In this document: positions 11,071 to 24,200 of the stretch, one piece after another | Layout of the letters: every line of letters starts with the position of its first letter | How positions within the stretch are numbered: the first letter of the stretch is position 1 | Translations under genes and position numbers: made by a program | From: Conidiobolus incongruus B7586 | Lineage: Eukaryota > Entomophthoromycota > Entomophthoromycetes > Entomophthorales > Conidiobolaceae | DNA length: 34,699 nucleotides | Direction of reading: 5' to 3' | Assembly (NCBI GenBank): GCA_000697335.1 | Contig: JNEM01011441.1 | Coordinates: forward strand, 1 to 34,699 | The notes under the pieces: model-generated | Told to the model about the DNA's origin: nothing | The model's database searches: none | Seen by the model: the letters and a program-made list of their open reading frames with translations, nothing else

Positions 11071-11734
11071 AGGTTACCCTGAGGACCCTTTAGCCAGTCA
11101 CATTTAGTCTCTTATCCCATTCCTTAATATGAATTAAATTTAAACAATGATAACATTTAGCAAACAATTATCACAATGGATTTTAGGCAAATTTTAAACC
11201 TCCAAAATTATTTGATTTATTTAAATTTATTATTTTTATTTTATTGAAATATGGTTTATTTTAAATATATATAATATTATATAATTCATAAAAAAAATTT
11301 ATAATATTTTGAATTATATTTTTAAACTTTCACTCATTATATATACATTTGTAATATAATATATCAAAAATTTAGTTTATTAAATTTTGTGTGTAATAAT
11401 TTGTGGTCAAATATTTGGTATACTTCTATTTATCTAATTTTATTACTGTCAAAATTATTTAATGTCATATTCATTTCATTATTTAAATTCTGAAAATATT
11501 TTAAAGTATTTTATTTATATTTGATACAATACTAAATTAGGGAGTTAATTGTCTGTCATAATTGAGTGGTAAATTGAATAATTCATTTTATAGTATTTTT
11601 CAATTTTATTGGAGAACTATGATACATGTCTAAAATTATTACTTGAATAAAAATTTTAAAATGAACATATTATTTGTACATTTTGAGTAGCTTGAAATAA
11701 GATGTTTGAGTTTATTATTTAATAAATTCCAAAT

Positions 11735-11751
11735 TGGGACAATTTGTCCCA
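11735..11751. promoter_or_regulatory. 17-bp perfect dyad upstream of the SNAPC5-like gene
   Basis: TGGGACAATTTGTCCCA has perfect 8-bp arms around one central T. It ends 91 bp before the ATG at 11843. The GC-containing arms stand out in an almost pure AT context, as for a dimeric factor's site. Confidence 0.5.
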
Positions 11752-11842
11752 TAATATTTATAGGAATTTTGATAATATATAAATTTTCAAATGACTAGTT
11801 GGAATTTTCAAAATAATAATATATCAAATAATAAATTTCAAA

Positions 11843-12274
11843 ATGGATCAACAAAAATTACAACAGCTAAACCAAAAGAAAAATAAATTATTACATGTTT
11901 TATACAGGGAAGAAGAATATTTGAATAATTTATACGTTACAATATACGATCGTTTACATAGGTTACAAGCTGAAGAAAGTGCTCTATTATATATGATGGA
12001 AAATGCTCGTCAAAGGGAAGCTGGTATTCTTAATGCAGCTCAAGAACATCCTTCAACCAGTAAAAACAAATTCAGACTCCCTGGTGAAGAATCTGAAGAT
12101 GACGGTGAATTAGAATTAGAATATGATGAAGACGAGGAGGAAGACGGTGAAGGCGCTCTTCACCAAAATCAGGAAGAAGAAGAGGAGGAAGAAGATGTTG
12201 ATGATGATGTAGCAAGAGCTGCTCTCAAAAATCTTTTGGATTCCTATCAAGGAGATTTCCAATACCAGTCTTAA
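11843..12274 (+). CDS. SNAPC5: SNAPC5/SNAP19-like small subunit of the snRNA-activating complex
   Basis: Intronless, 143 aa. Residues 1-60 are a predicted coiled coil. Within it, LYREEEYLNNLYVTIYDRL followed by HRLQAEESALLYMM closely parallels human SNAPC5 as I recall it (LRKEEETLL...LHDQLNRLKVEELALQSMI). As in human SNAPC5 the rest is a strongly acidic tail (Glu/Asp runs at about 84-123), here followed by a short helix-like end (ARAALKNLLDSYQGDF). In animals this 98-aa protein steadies SNAPc, which binds the proximal sequence element of snRNA genes for Pol II and Pol III transcription. Short coiled coils with acidic tails also occur by chance, so the call rests on the ordered EEE...L...D.L.RL..EE.AL pattern. 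The ATG is the first in the frame, preceded by AT-rich leader. Confidence 0.55.
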   Translation: MDQQKLQQLNQKKNKLLHVLYREEEYLNNLYVTIYDRLHRLQAEESALLYMMENARQREAGILNAAQEHPSTSKNKFRLPGEESEDDGELELEYDEDEEEDGEGALHQNQEEEEEEEDVDDDVARAALKNLLDSYQGDFQYQS

Positions 12275-12887
12275 TGTCACTAACAATCATATTTTTTTCA
12301 TATCTCTTCATTTTGCCCGTTTATTGAATTATAATAATATGTATAATAATTATCCTAGTTTATAATTCGATATTATATTATGAAGTTAATTTTATTTCAT
12401 TATGTTTTTTATATAAATATTTTTAATTTAATACTATTGTTTTCTTCAAGTAAAATATCAGTATTAGATAATACTTTATGATAGATTATAGTTGATTGTT
12501 TTTATTATATATATATATATCTCAACTCATCCCTAATATCAAAATTAATGTTAGTTATATCACATTAATAAACATTCTTAACGAATAAACCAGGTTACTA
12601 TTCTATAAAATTCGGTTCATTATAATTGTACTAAATCATTTTATATTTTTATACACTAGTATACTTATTGGCAAAATTCAATTATTTATTTTACCATTAA
12701 TTAAAAATTTTGTAATATATTTTATATTTTATCATGGTTATATTTTACTATTAAAAAACGTTAAAATTTGTTTAAAAGAATTGAGGTTGATTTATAATTA
12801 ATAATAATAAAATACAACTAGTATATTAGAATGTAGTAGAAAATTAAAGTTATAATATTGGATAATTTTATATAAGAAAATAAGTCA
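12275..12887. other. Convergent intergenic region (3' ends of SNAPC5-like and VMA5)
   Basis: About 610 bp between two converging stop codons. It contains a short (TA)n tract near 12508-12520 followed by TCTCAACTCATCCCT (12520-12534), a 15-mer found again at 25329. No gene seen. Confidence 0.5.
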
Positions 12888-14537
12888 TTATTGTGATTGT
12901 TGTTCACCATTCCAGGTGTAAGTGAAGCGAACATAAGGAACGTAATCAGTATCTTCAGCGAAAGCAATTCCAATATTTTCTTCATTTCCATCTCTCTCTT
13001 CATTTCCTTTACCAGATTTACTTCCACCTAAGTGACCATAGTTATCAAGTAAAGCTTTAGCTAATTTGGATTCTTGGTGAACCTATTATAAATTGCTAAA
13101 TTATATTGAATTATAAATAAAAACATATTAGTTACTTTAACAATAGAAGCAACATAGTTTGAAGGAAGACCATAACGTAGGACTGATTCATTAATTACGC
13201 GAATAATTTTAATGTGAATTAAACAAGATACAGCGTCACTAAAGCTAGTTTGACACCATTGGACGAGTGATTTCTATAAAGCAATTTAAATGATCATACG
13301 ATAAGAATAATAATATGGTGTAAATTACCCATAACTCTTGTTCTGTAGCAGCAACTCTTTCAAGTTCTTTTCTTTCTTCTTCCATTTGAGTTTCACTATA
13401 TTGGAAATCTCTAACAATAAATCTATATACGAATAACTTAATTGATTGATTGATTTCGCTTAATCCAAAATGTACCTGTTCTCCCTACAAGCATTACTAA
13501 ATGAATCTAATGCTCTCTTAAATAAGTGAACAGAGAATAAACCATATTCATTATCTTCAGCAATTTTTCTATGTTGATATTAATATATGTAAAATACGTT
13601 TATAATGAGTAATAATGTACTTAGCAGATCTGGGAACAACCATATCAGCTAATCTTTCATAGCTATTTTCCCAATCTTGATAATTATTTCTATTGAAAAT
13701 TGATCAATAAATCAATGATAAAAAATATATTAATATTAAATACTTTGGTACGGCAACAAATACAGTTGTTAAATATTCAGAGTCTTGAATGCAGTGCTCC
13801 TTTTGAACAATATCATTTAAATTTCTAACTGATAAGTTACCACTTTTAATAAAAAGTTAGTAAACTGATTTTTTTGTTAAAAAAATATAGATTTAAAATT
13901 ACTGTTGTTTTCTGTTTAAACTAGTCAAACTATTTTTGATAGCGGTATATTGAGTTGATTTAGATTTTAAAGTAGAATCCAAAGTAGTCATTTCCTAAAT
14001 AAATTTATTATCAATATCAATTCTTATAAATAAACAAAATTTAAATTACTTGAATAATCATATCGGTAACTTCTCTAAGAGATTTATCAGTTCTATATTT
14101 CATACTATTCCAACTAAAACTCTTTATATAGTCATCAAATTTCTCTAATAATTGAATTAATAATTTATAAGTAATAAAAAATATAAATACTTACTGTTAT
14201 TAACTAATAAACTAGTTTGTAAAGTATCGGGATCATTTTGTAAAGTAGATTTCAAAGTGTCAATTAACTTATTAACTAGTTGCTCATATAATTGGTCCAA
14301 TTTGACTAATTCATCACTCAATAACAACAAAGTATCTAAATTACCAAACTAATTTTTAATTAATAATAAATTTAATTAGCTGATGAAAAATAAATTTACT
14401 TTTAATTCAGGTAATTCTACTTCAGTCATAGACTGGGCAGCTTTCACATCTGCGCTACCGACAATATTAGATAATTCAAAATAGCTATCTTTAGGATTTG
14501 ATTTTCCTGGAATTGATAAAAACCAAAATAATGACAT
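12888..14537 (-). CDS. VMA5: V-type H+-ATPase subunit C
   Basis: Ten exons: 14537-14400, 14348-14195, 14144-14050, 13994-13903, 13842-13744, 13689-13621, 13568-13476, 13422-13329, 13273-13136, 13082-12888; 388 aa, within the normal family range (about 380-392). Introns are 50-60 nt. Subunit C is the peripheral-stalk protein of the cytosolic V1 sector that joins V1 to Vo and leaves when the pump disassembles. Family landmarks occur in order: FWFLSIPGK (start), FGNLDTLLLLSDEL, KSLREVTDMI, LNRKQHGNL, DSEYLTTVFVAVPK, WENSYERLADMVVPRSA, FKRALDSFSNACRENRFIVRDFQY, VLRYGLPSNY and a C-terminal YVPYVRFTY. The ATG at 14537 directly opens the conserved N terminus. A Gly/Glu-rich insert near residue 345 is not usual. 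The gene looks intact. Confidence 0.95.
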
Positions 14538-15928
14538 CGTTTAAAATAAACTCAATAGTAATATTATTAGTAATAGTATTGAATACCTGTACTATTCAAT
14601 AATCATAAATATTAATTTGTATTACATCATTTTGTGGGACTGAATTTAAATTATATTGATATCCAATTATTTGATCATTTAATATAACAAAGTGAATTAG
14701 TTATCACCAATAATATGATTATTCATTATAATTTTATAAGTTGATATATAATACATAATAAATTATACATGATTATTTAATATGAAATCAATTATATTAT
14801 TCAACTGTATAACGATATAAATTTATTTTATATACCATTAAATTATTTATATTGGAAAATTGAATTATATATTCAATTTTTATAATAATAAATTAATTAT
14901 ATAATGAGAAAATATAGATAGCTCAATTGAGTTAAATTTTATCAAATTTATTATTAATTTAAATTTAAGAGAAAAAAATATATATTTGATAAAACTAAAA
15001 TATTTATAAAATTATAATATAATGAATAATCAAAAATATAAACAATAAACATTATAAATCTTGAATATAACTAATCAACTATCAAAATATGCTTATTAAT
15101 TGTTTTTATATATTCCTATTAGCAATATAAAAGTAATTTTATTTTAATTTGAATATATATTAAATAATTATCATATTTCAAAATCCATTTTTATGATGTT
15201 TCAGTGAATATTTTGTTTGTAATCAAATAATTTAAACAACTACAAGATGATACTTATTACACTAAAACATTCAATCATAAAATTATAATGAAATTCTTTT
15301 TTATAATTCTTCATTTAGAAATGTGCTAAGTTAATTAATATAATATTCAAGATTATAACTCATTAATTTAAGTTATGGAAAAATTATGAATTATACTATT
15401 TTTTAACCGAAAATAATTGCAAATATAGAAAAAAGTCAATTTATTAATCTATTTTTCTGATATTTAACATGTTTGATTTATAATAATAATTTTATTATTG
15501 ATAATAATTTATATATCATATTAATCCTACATTATACATAATACTAGCTTACTTTGGGTCTAATATTATCAATAGATTATATTATATAACCAATTTTTTC
15601 CCGTATTCCAAAATATTATTTCAAGTGTAATAAGTATAAGTAATATGTCCATATTTTGATAATATTAGTTAAATATCAAAAATTATATTCTATATTTATC
15701 TATATACACTTAAGCTTTAATTTGACCATTTCAAGAATTAATTCAAAATTGCAAAGAGAAAAGTAAGCATAAATTTGATTTTTTTAAAACAAATATATTG
15801 ATTTATTGATAAAATTTTAATATTACCTTGAATTTGAAGAAATGGGAAATTTTTTAATTTCTAATTTTTCAAACATATTATTAGTTTGAAATAAATAAAT
15901 ATATACAAAGTTAATAGGAAATTATATA

Positions 15929-15966
<38 letters not shown>

Positions 15967-16059
15967 ATTTTTTTGATTAAAAAATTAACTTTTTAAAATT
16001 GGCTGTTTAATTTAATTATGCTTAAATTAAATAGTAATCATCAAAAGTTTTTTATTTTA
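14538..16059. other. AT-rich gene-free DNA, upstream of VMA5
   Basis: Contains the VMA5 promoter in its first few hundred bases and then unbroken AT-rich sequence. A (TA)n tract lies at about 15939-15962. No gene, RNA or recognisable element. Confidence 0.5.
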
Positions 16060-17110
16060 GTATTAATAAAACTTAACTATAAACCCTTTAAAATTATTTA
16101 AAATTTACAAGTAGCTTTTAGTAATAAAGTATTATTTAAATTAACAATTTATTGCTAGGTAAATTACTTTAAGGTTAAAAAAAAACTATTTAAAACCTAT
16201 TAAAATCTAAAAAACTAACTTTAACTATTACTCTTTTAATTGTTAATAAAGTGAAAAAATATATTAAAAAATACCTTTTTATTTTAGTTAAAGAATTATC
16301 TAAGTACTTTAATATTAGTTTTACAAATATTTTATATATATTAAAGTTTAAACTTAAATTAATAAATAAAAATATAAAATAAATACCTTATATTTTAACT
16401 AAAGTTTAAAAAAAGTTAAAGTAATTAATATTAAATAAAAATTACTAAAATATTATTAAAAGCTTAAACTTTTATAGTTAATAATTACAATTAATGAATC
16501 TTAAATCTTTATATATAATTTTTTATTAAAACATAAATTAAAATGTTAAATTAAGTTAAATTAACTTTCTCTACAAATTCCTTTAAATAAATATTTTATT
16601 AATAAGTAAATATTAATTATTATAATAAATTATAATAGATTATAATAGTATATACTATTTTTATTTAGTTTTTAATAGAAAATTAATTAATAGTAAATTT
16701 TATATTGTTTTTTTAAATAAAAGTATTTTTAATTAGTGTTTTCAATATAATTTAAAAAAACTTATTATTTTACATGATAATTACAAAATTCATAAATTTA
16801 AAGTTATAAAAAACTTTCTAATTAAAAATAACTAGAAAAAACTACCATATCTAGTATATTCTTTAGATTATAATTTATGTAATTATAATTGCTTTAGTTA
16901 ATTAAAAAACTAGCTTATAAGAAAAAAAATTTCTACAAGAAAATTTAATTAGTTTGTAAAACATTAAATTTTAGTTTTTAATAAAAAGAATTATTTTTTA
17001 GATATTAGATCTTTGCTAAAAGTATAGTAAAAAGTTATTAATAATAAAAGAAACTATTAAATTTATATTATGTATTTATTTTTATATATTATATATTAAA
17101 ATATTTATTT
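16060..17110 (+). repeat. Diverged dispersed repeat, copy A
   Basis: Aligns by eye over about 1 kb with the reverse complement of 33475-34699. Anchors: TCCTTTAAATAAATATT, then ATTAATTATTATAATAAATT, then AGTTATTAATAATAAA. Ends are approximate; the right edge fades near 17110. Most differences seen in sampled stretches are transitions. The family is unknown and no coding motif could be read. Probably an old mobile element decayed to AT-rich DNA. Confidence 0.75.
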
Positions 17111-19024
17111 ATTTTCAATTGTAAAAAATTCCTATTATTAAAAATACAAAGTAATATTAAATTTATGAAGATAAATTTTGAATATAAAATTCATTTAGTA
17201 ATATAACTAATAGAGTGATTTATTTTGAAATCCTTGTTTTGTTATAAATTATATTTGAATTTGTTAATTGAACCAGCATAACAAAAATATATTTAGTTTG
17301 ATTTGATTATAGTGTTTTATTATTTAGCATTCTATGGTTGGGATGTTGAATAATAACAAAAATATTCTATATGATTTAATTGGGTAATATTTAGATATAG
17401 CAGAAATTTAGCAATTATCAAATAAATACTACACAAATCAAAAGATAAAATAGATAATATAGAACCATGATATTAGCCATTTCTTATATTTATGACTTAT
17501 TCAAGATATATTATATGTTTTTAATTTATATAATATTCAATATTGAATAATATCAATTAATTGATTTAAATTTATTCAGTTTAAATTCAATTAAATAATT
17601 AATTGTTATATATGATATAATTCAATAGTTATTTTCAGGAATGCCTAATATTTGGAGAGTTATATTTTATATACTCTTATATATTGGATCCCTTTATTAG
17701 TAAAATATTATATTATAAGTTTAATTTTTTTCCAATATTAATGATTATTATTATTATTATTAATCTTAATTAAATCCTATGATCTGACTGCTTTAAGTAA
17801 AATATCTAATAATCAAGTTTGAAGTATATAAGTAATTTTATCATAATATCATTTTATTAAAAAATAAATCAAAACAAAATTAAAAGAAAATAAATTAAAA
17901 AATAAATGCTTAAAAGTGTACATTTATAATATCATATATGTCATTGATATTATTCCCATTGTAAATATTTTTATATAAATATAAAGTCAATATATATTGT
18001 ATAAATAATTATAAAAGCAATTAGCTCCAATATTCAGACCATATATAATATAAAATGATATTATTTAATTATAATAATCTGTAAATAAAATTTATTAATA
18101 TAATATTAAGGTATTTAATTTTATATTTAAACATTAAATCTAAAATTTTAATTTCAAGATATTTATTTAATATTAAAATTGATATTACATATTAGAAAAA
18201 TTAAATAATATAACTACCATATTCTTACTATCTTAAAATACTGTTTTTTATATAAAATCAGAATTTTATTAACAATCAATTCATTATGAAAATCAATATT
18301 ATCGAGTAACTTTGACTTTTAAATTCTAGAAACTTAAGTAAAAGATAAATATAATATTGACCAATTATATTCCAAATTTATAATTTTATTATAGAAACTT
18401 GATATATTGACATTTATCCTATAATCCTCAATTTAGCTGTGTCCCATTTCAAGGTAAATTTTTATTAGTATAGCTATAATATGGTAAATGGTATTAATAT
18501 TATTCATCATTGGAAGCTAGTTTTGAATAAAATTACTTATTAATTAATATATTGCTTTAATCCATTATTTCAGCATTGTAACTTTGATAATGATATTAGA
18601 TTATCATATGTCTAATAAGATATTCAATCATATTAATAGTGACATATCAAGTTCATTCAAATAATAATGGATAATATTATAACTTATTAATGAGTTCAAT
18701 TTTCAATTATATATAATAGTTAATTACTTTAGTAAATTCTGAGAATTTTAGATTATTATAATATATTAATTTTTCAATTAATGAGTAGTATTATAATATT
18801 CAATTTTTACTAAAATTAGGCAAACAAAACGATTATCAACAATATAATTTTCCCATATTCCAAATATTCCAAATTTAATGATTAATTGCAATACATTTGA
18901 GCTTTGGATTAAATATGTATGTTTAAATCAATATAGCTCTGTAATAAAATTAGATATATATTTGAACTTAATTATATCGAAATCCAATTATGTTGCAATA
19001 TTGCCATCGCAGAGAATTGTATAA

Positions 19025-19124
19025 TATGAAAAAACTGATAGGATAATTATTTAAGATGCTGAGAGCACATAATTGAACTGTTTCATTCAGAAATGGTTAA
19101 TACAAGAATCTATCAGTTTTCATA
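19025..19124. other. Possible structured RNA or cruciform (three-way junction)
   Basis: Outer arms TATGAAAAAACTGATAG (19025-19041) and CTATCAGTTTTCATA (19110-19124) pair over 15 bp with a 2-nt bulge. Inside, AATTAT/ATAATT (19045-19050/19069-19074) plus TGCT-GAG-AGCA (19057-19067) make one hairpin, and TTTC-ATTCA-GAAA (19081-19093) a second. It lies alone in the desert. It could be a non-coding RNA, a decayed small inverted-repeat transposon, or chance. Confidence 0.3.
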
Positions 19125-22100
19125 GTTAATATGAACTTATATTGATTAAAATATTTGTCAATTAAACTCAAATTTAGAACTTGATAGTTAATATATTAAA
19201 ATCAATTAAAACAGCTTTAAAATTCTTTAAAAATTATTGAATAATTAAATCTTTATATTCAAGTGTAATTTTATATTATTTACTAATATAGTCAATATCA
19301 TGGAATATAATATTTATACCTTATAATTTAATAAATTATTTTTAATATTTTAATAGTAAATTTTTTGAAAAATTAAATTAATAAAGATTCCTTTAGATAT
19401 TTCAATTTTTATTAAAATTATTTTAATAAATTAATATAATTTTTAATATTATATTATTATTAATTTTCTAGCTGCTTAATATAAACTATAATCATATATT
19501 TAATTCTCCCATAAAGTCATATTAATATAATTTAATTATAATAATCCAATAATATTTGAATATTTTTACGAGTTAATAAACAAATAAGTAAATATATATA
19601 TAATAAGACCAAATATTTTAGAAATATTTTGCTATCTTTTTGTTCATTTTTTTTTCAATTTGATTGAGAGAAAATCCTCTGTAAAATAAACCAGAATATT
19701 AATAAATATGATCTAAAATATAAAAATTATGTATAGCATATAATATAATTATCACTATCAAATGTTATTTATTTTATGTGCAACAGTAAGTTGTTACTTT
19801 CGATTCGTAAGCATAGGAAGCTAATGTTGATTAAAATTAATTAATACTAGTTAAGATCTTTGAGCAATTAGATTAACTATAATGACAATTCAATAAAGAT
19901 AATAAAAGTTGAATAAAAAGTGATACCAGGTTTGTTAAACTTAACATGGCAAAATTATAACAACATTAATCCAATAAATAATATTAAAGGTACAAGTATT
20001 CAATTAATGAATGGATTAAATAAAAGGTCCAAAACTGTCCCATATTTTACCCTTGATCAAATTGATCTTTAAGCGTCTAGATTATTCACTAATAAAACCG
20101 GATATTTTAACAGTTTTATATATGTCATTATTAAATAAACAATAACTGTAACTTAGAATAAACCAAGAAGGTTTTTTGTTATCCATTTGTCATATTTTCT
20201 AGATCCAGTTTTTTGCTAACTGATTAAATCGGTTCCTCCTTTGGGTTTAATCATATATAAAGATTCAATAAAATTTGAAAGAAATGTAATTGAACTTGAT
20301 AAATAAAAAAATAAATTAAATTGGAAATATATCTCAATTAACTTTATTAATATTTGTAAATCATATTGGTTAATATTTGAAATATTATTGACATAATAAT
20401 AATCTTGGTTAAATTTAAATATTATATCAATATTCATTTTGTAAAAAATTTAGAATTAAATAATAAGGTAATTTAGTTTTTAAAATTCTAAATTTATATT
20501 AGATTCAATTTATTAACTAATAAAATACTCTTATAACTTGGAAATAAAGTATTAATAAATATATCTTAATTACAATTAACTTGGAATCTATAATAAATTA
20601 AATCTTGAATTTTAATATCAATTGTATATTGGGGTTTCCAAAATTTTAAACAATCAAATAATATTGAATAAAATAAATATATAATATTTTGATATATAAT
20701 TATAATTTTCCATCTTATATATTATAAATGGATATTATGAATTTTAAATATATTTCAATATAAATATTAAAATTTGGGCGAAGTTTTCCTTTTTAATCAC
20801 TTTATATAGTGTTATAATACTAATTTGTTAGTTATATTCCAATAATTGGAAAATTTTTAAATAAATTATTTCTATATTGAATTTAATAGTAAAAACTCAA
20901 CTTTTGGTTTAAAATTAAGAAAAAATGATTTTTCATATATATCTAGATTATAATATAATTGTATTATATTTAATTATATTACTTGTCAATATTTCCAATC
21001 ATTTTCTATATTTAGTTAAAGTTATATATTTAAATTCAAATCCATTTCAACGAAAATTTCATCTCAAGTATCACAGCAATATTTGGAAATTGGATCTCAA
21101 AAAAAAACAAAAAGAAATTCAAAGGTATAATAACTGACTTACATAATTGTTATTAATATTATTGTAAAAATAGAGCATAAATCTATATAATATATTTCTT
21201 TTCATATTAAACTTTAATCTAGTTTCTTGGCGATTATAAAAAATGGATTGATCAACGTATATTTGAAATTTTATTGCATATTTCTTAATAAAATGGTATC
21301 AAGCATCCCTAACACATGGACCCTGTAATTTTCAATTTTATATCTATATGAGTGAAGTTGCTTTGTACTAATAACAGGATAAAATTTTAACCATTTCACA
21401 GTATAAAGTTAGTCTTTTTTGAGAATATATTTCATCATTTATTATATTTATATTATATATCGTGTTTATAATTTATATAAAAATGTATAAATTGAAAATA
21501 TTTTGTTGTTCAAAATTTGAGTTATGAAATCATAAAAATAATTTAATCTAAGATTAAAAAAAATTTTTTCTTTTATTATTTCATAAATCAATATTTTGTT
21601 ATTTAATCAATTAAAAATTATATTTATAATTATTAAAATTAATTTATTATTAATCAATGAATATATTCAGCTATGAACTTATTAAGAACAATTTAATTTC
21701 TACCAAACTTATTTCAAAATATAACTTGGTTTGAACTTATTCCATGGATTAATATATATATATGATAAACAAATTGTTTTTAAATTCAACTTCAAAAAAT
21801 ATTATTGAACATAGTGAAATTATACTTATTCTCTAGATTTTCGGATATTTGATCGCCTCTTTTTAATATATTGATTAGTAATGCTCTGCTTAATAATAGT
21901 GTTTCTACTGCGGAAAATTATTTAGTAATAAGCATTAGCTTATTTTTTTCCTGTCAAAGAAAAATACTTAAGTGTATAATATTTAACTTTTTACCCTTAT
22001 AAAACTTAATTACTTAAGATAGTAATTTTATATTCGCAAATTTAAAGTTACAATTCGAATCAAATCAATTTTAGCGACATTTTGTTTTATAATTGGTTTT

Positions 22101-24200
22101 CTCAAAAATTTAAATTGCTTGGCTTTTTTCCGGGAATATTACTAATTGTGGTATTAAAAACCAAAACTTAATATAGGAATTTAAAATTTTTTTGATTCAT
22201 ATTAATAAGATCATATGTTCAACATTTGCTACTAGCAAATTTATTGTATTATAAATTTATTTGATATAAAAGTTTAGTAAATTGCATTTTGAAGTGCATT
22301 TTGCATATAATAATAAATATTATAACTAAATAAAGGTAATTATTCTGTGCATATAATTTTGAATATAATTTGACCAGTATTTTATAAACAGTTTTTAAAA
22401 CTAATTTAATATAATAAATTTTTAATAACCTTTATAATTTAGGAATTTTAATTTCTAGAAAACTAAAAGAAAAACTAAATCAAATTAAGTAATATAAAAA
22501 CAAATATTAAATTTCCTTAAATGGTTAAAATAAAAATTAAAATTAAAAAAAAATGATTAAAATTTTAAATCAAATTATTAATAAAAAAATTTTCTTTTTG
22601 GATTGAAAAATAAGTGTTGAGCTATAATTAATTTTAATAACAGGAATACATTAATTTTAAATTTATTTAATAATTGGCATTCGCTTTAAACTGGATAATA
22701 ACGGTCACGAATATTATATTGAATAAATGAAAAATTCAGATGTTATTTAAATGAGTAAGTAATATATTTAAAGAATATAATTGTTAAGAATATATATATA
22801 TATAACTTTGGGTTTAACAAATAATGAATGTTTTAATTTGTATTTATAAGTAAATAATTCAGGTTTAATTGTAGATAGTCCCTAGAACATAAGCTCCAAG
22901 ATTTATTTACCTTTTCTTGCATTACAATTAACCGATCAAATAATAGTTGCGGATTATTTATAATACGCAATCACTATATTTTTCATTATTTTATTTTAAA
23001 GTTCGGTATATTCATTCCTACCGACTTCGTTATTATTATTATTATTATTATTATTTATGCTTATAATATAGTCTAATCTTCGTATAGCTTGTACGATGCC
23101 CAAATTAGTATTCCGATAAGGAATGCTCAATTCGGACATTGAATTAACAAATTTATAACTAGCAATATTATTATTTAATTTTCAATAAATCATATTTTAA
23201 ATATTAACAATTAAAATGATAAAATAATTGCCACAAATTATATTTAATACAAATATAATTTATATTTTGAGAATACTTGGTTTAAAATAATTGAAAATTA
23301 TATTAAAATAATTACTTAATACTATTTTAAGATTATTAAATTTTTTAATCAGAATATTCTACTATAATTAAATCAAATATATTAATTAATTAATATTATT
23401 TTTAAAAAAAATTTCAAGTTTATAGTATTATTTAATTATTACTACTATTTATATCACTTATTAATAAAAAAAATTAATTAAGTAAAATGATTTAACTAAA
23501 TTTACTAAATTGACATTTTTGTATATTCAAATAAATACGAATAGGAGGAATATACTTGTTTATACCTGTAAAATATTCAACTACTTTGGGGGATTATTAT
23601 TAAATATTTCTAATAGTAATAATATATTACTACTATTCATAAAAAACTGAAAAGAGTTACCCAATTTAGGCTAAATCAAAAATTGATATTTATTAAGATG
23701 AATAGTATAGGATATTAATAGATAAAATAATTATTGATTTTCATTTATTGAAACATAAAATATTTCAAAAATCTTAAATATATATAAAGTTGTAAAAATA
23801 TATTTGGTTAAAATTATTTTAATACAATAATTGTTCATTTTAATTAATCATAACTTGAATTTAATATATATATATATATATATATATATGATATTGTTTT
23901 TTTTATAAATTTTTCAGTTTAAAAATTTAATAATTTAAATGGATGAAATATTAATTAAATCGAATTTATATTGAAATTTTTAAAATTAAATAAATTATAT
24001 ATATATAATTAAATTTTGAAATTTTAATCAATTGATATTATTAATATTATTATATATAATCTTTATATTATTCATAAAATAAGTCATTTCCAAAGTGATA
24101 TTTTATTAAATTATTGGATAAAAAATTATAATTATTAATATGAGTGGATTATGAAATTAGATAGTTGATCTATTGAATATTATTGGCTGTATTGAATCGA

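Larger units (their letters stand above)
10911..11842. promoter_or_regulatory. Divergent promoter region
   Basis: Shared 5' flank of the tail-anchored protein gene (-) and the SNAPC5-like gene (+). The half near 10911-11130 is less AT-rich and contains a CCAAT box (AACCAATCAG, 11061-11070) about 150 bp from the minus-strand start. The other half is a long AT stretch ending in a 17-bp dyad at 11735-11751. Confidence 0.55.

Noticed and set aside
12818-13027. 69-codon minus-strand frame
   Set aside because: Overlaps the last VMA5 exon in another frame; the VMA5 frame is supported by family motifs.
15939-15962. (TA)n tract as a possible origin or AT-hook site
   Set aside because: Similar (TA)n tracts recur at several places (for example near 4687, 23867 and 31490) and are ordinary microsatellites in this composition.
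20925-21137. 70-codon plus-strand frame in the desert
   Set aside because: Isoleucine-, leucine-, asparagine- and lysine-rich translation as expected of random AT-rich DNA; no start context, motif or neighbour.
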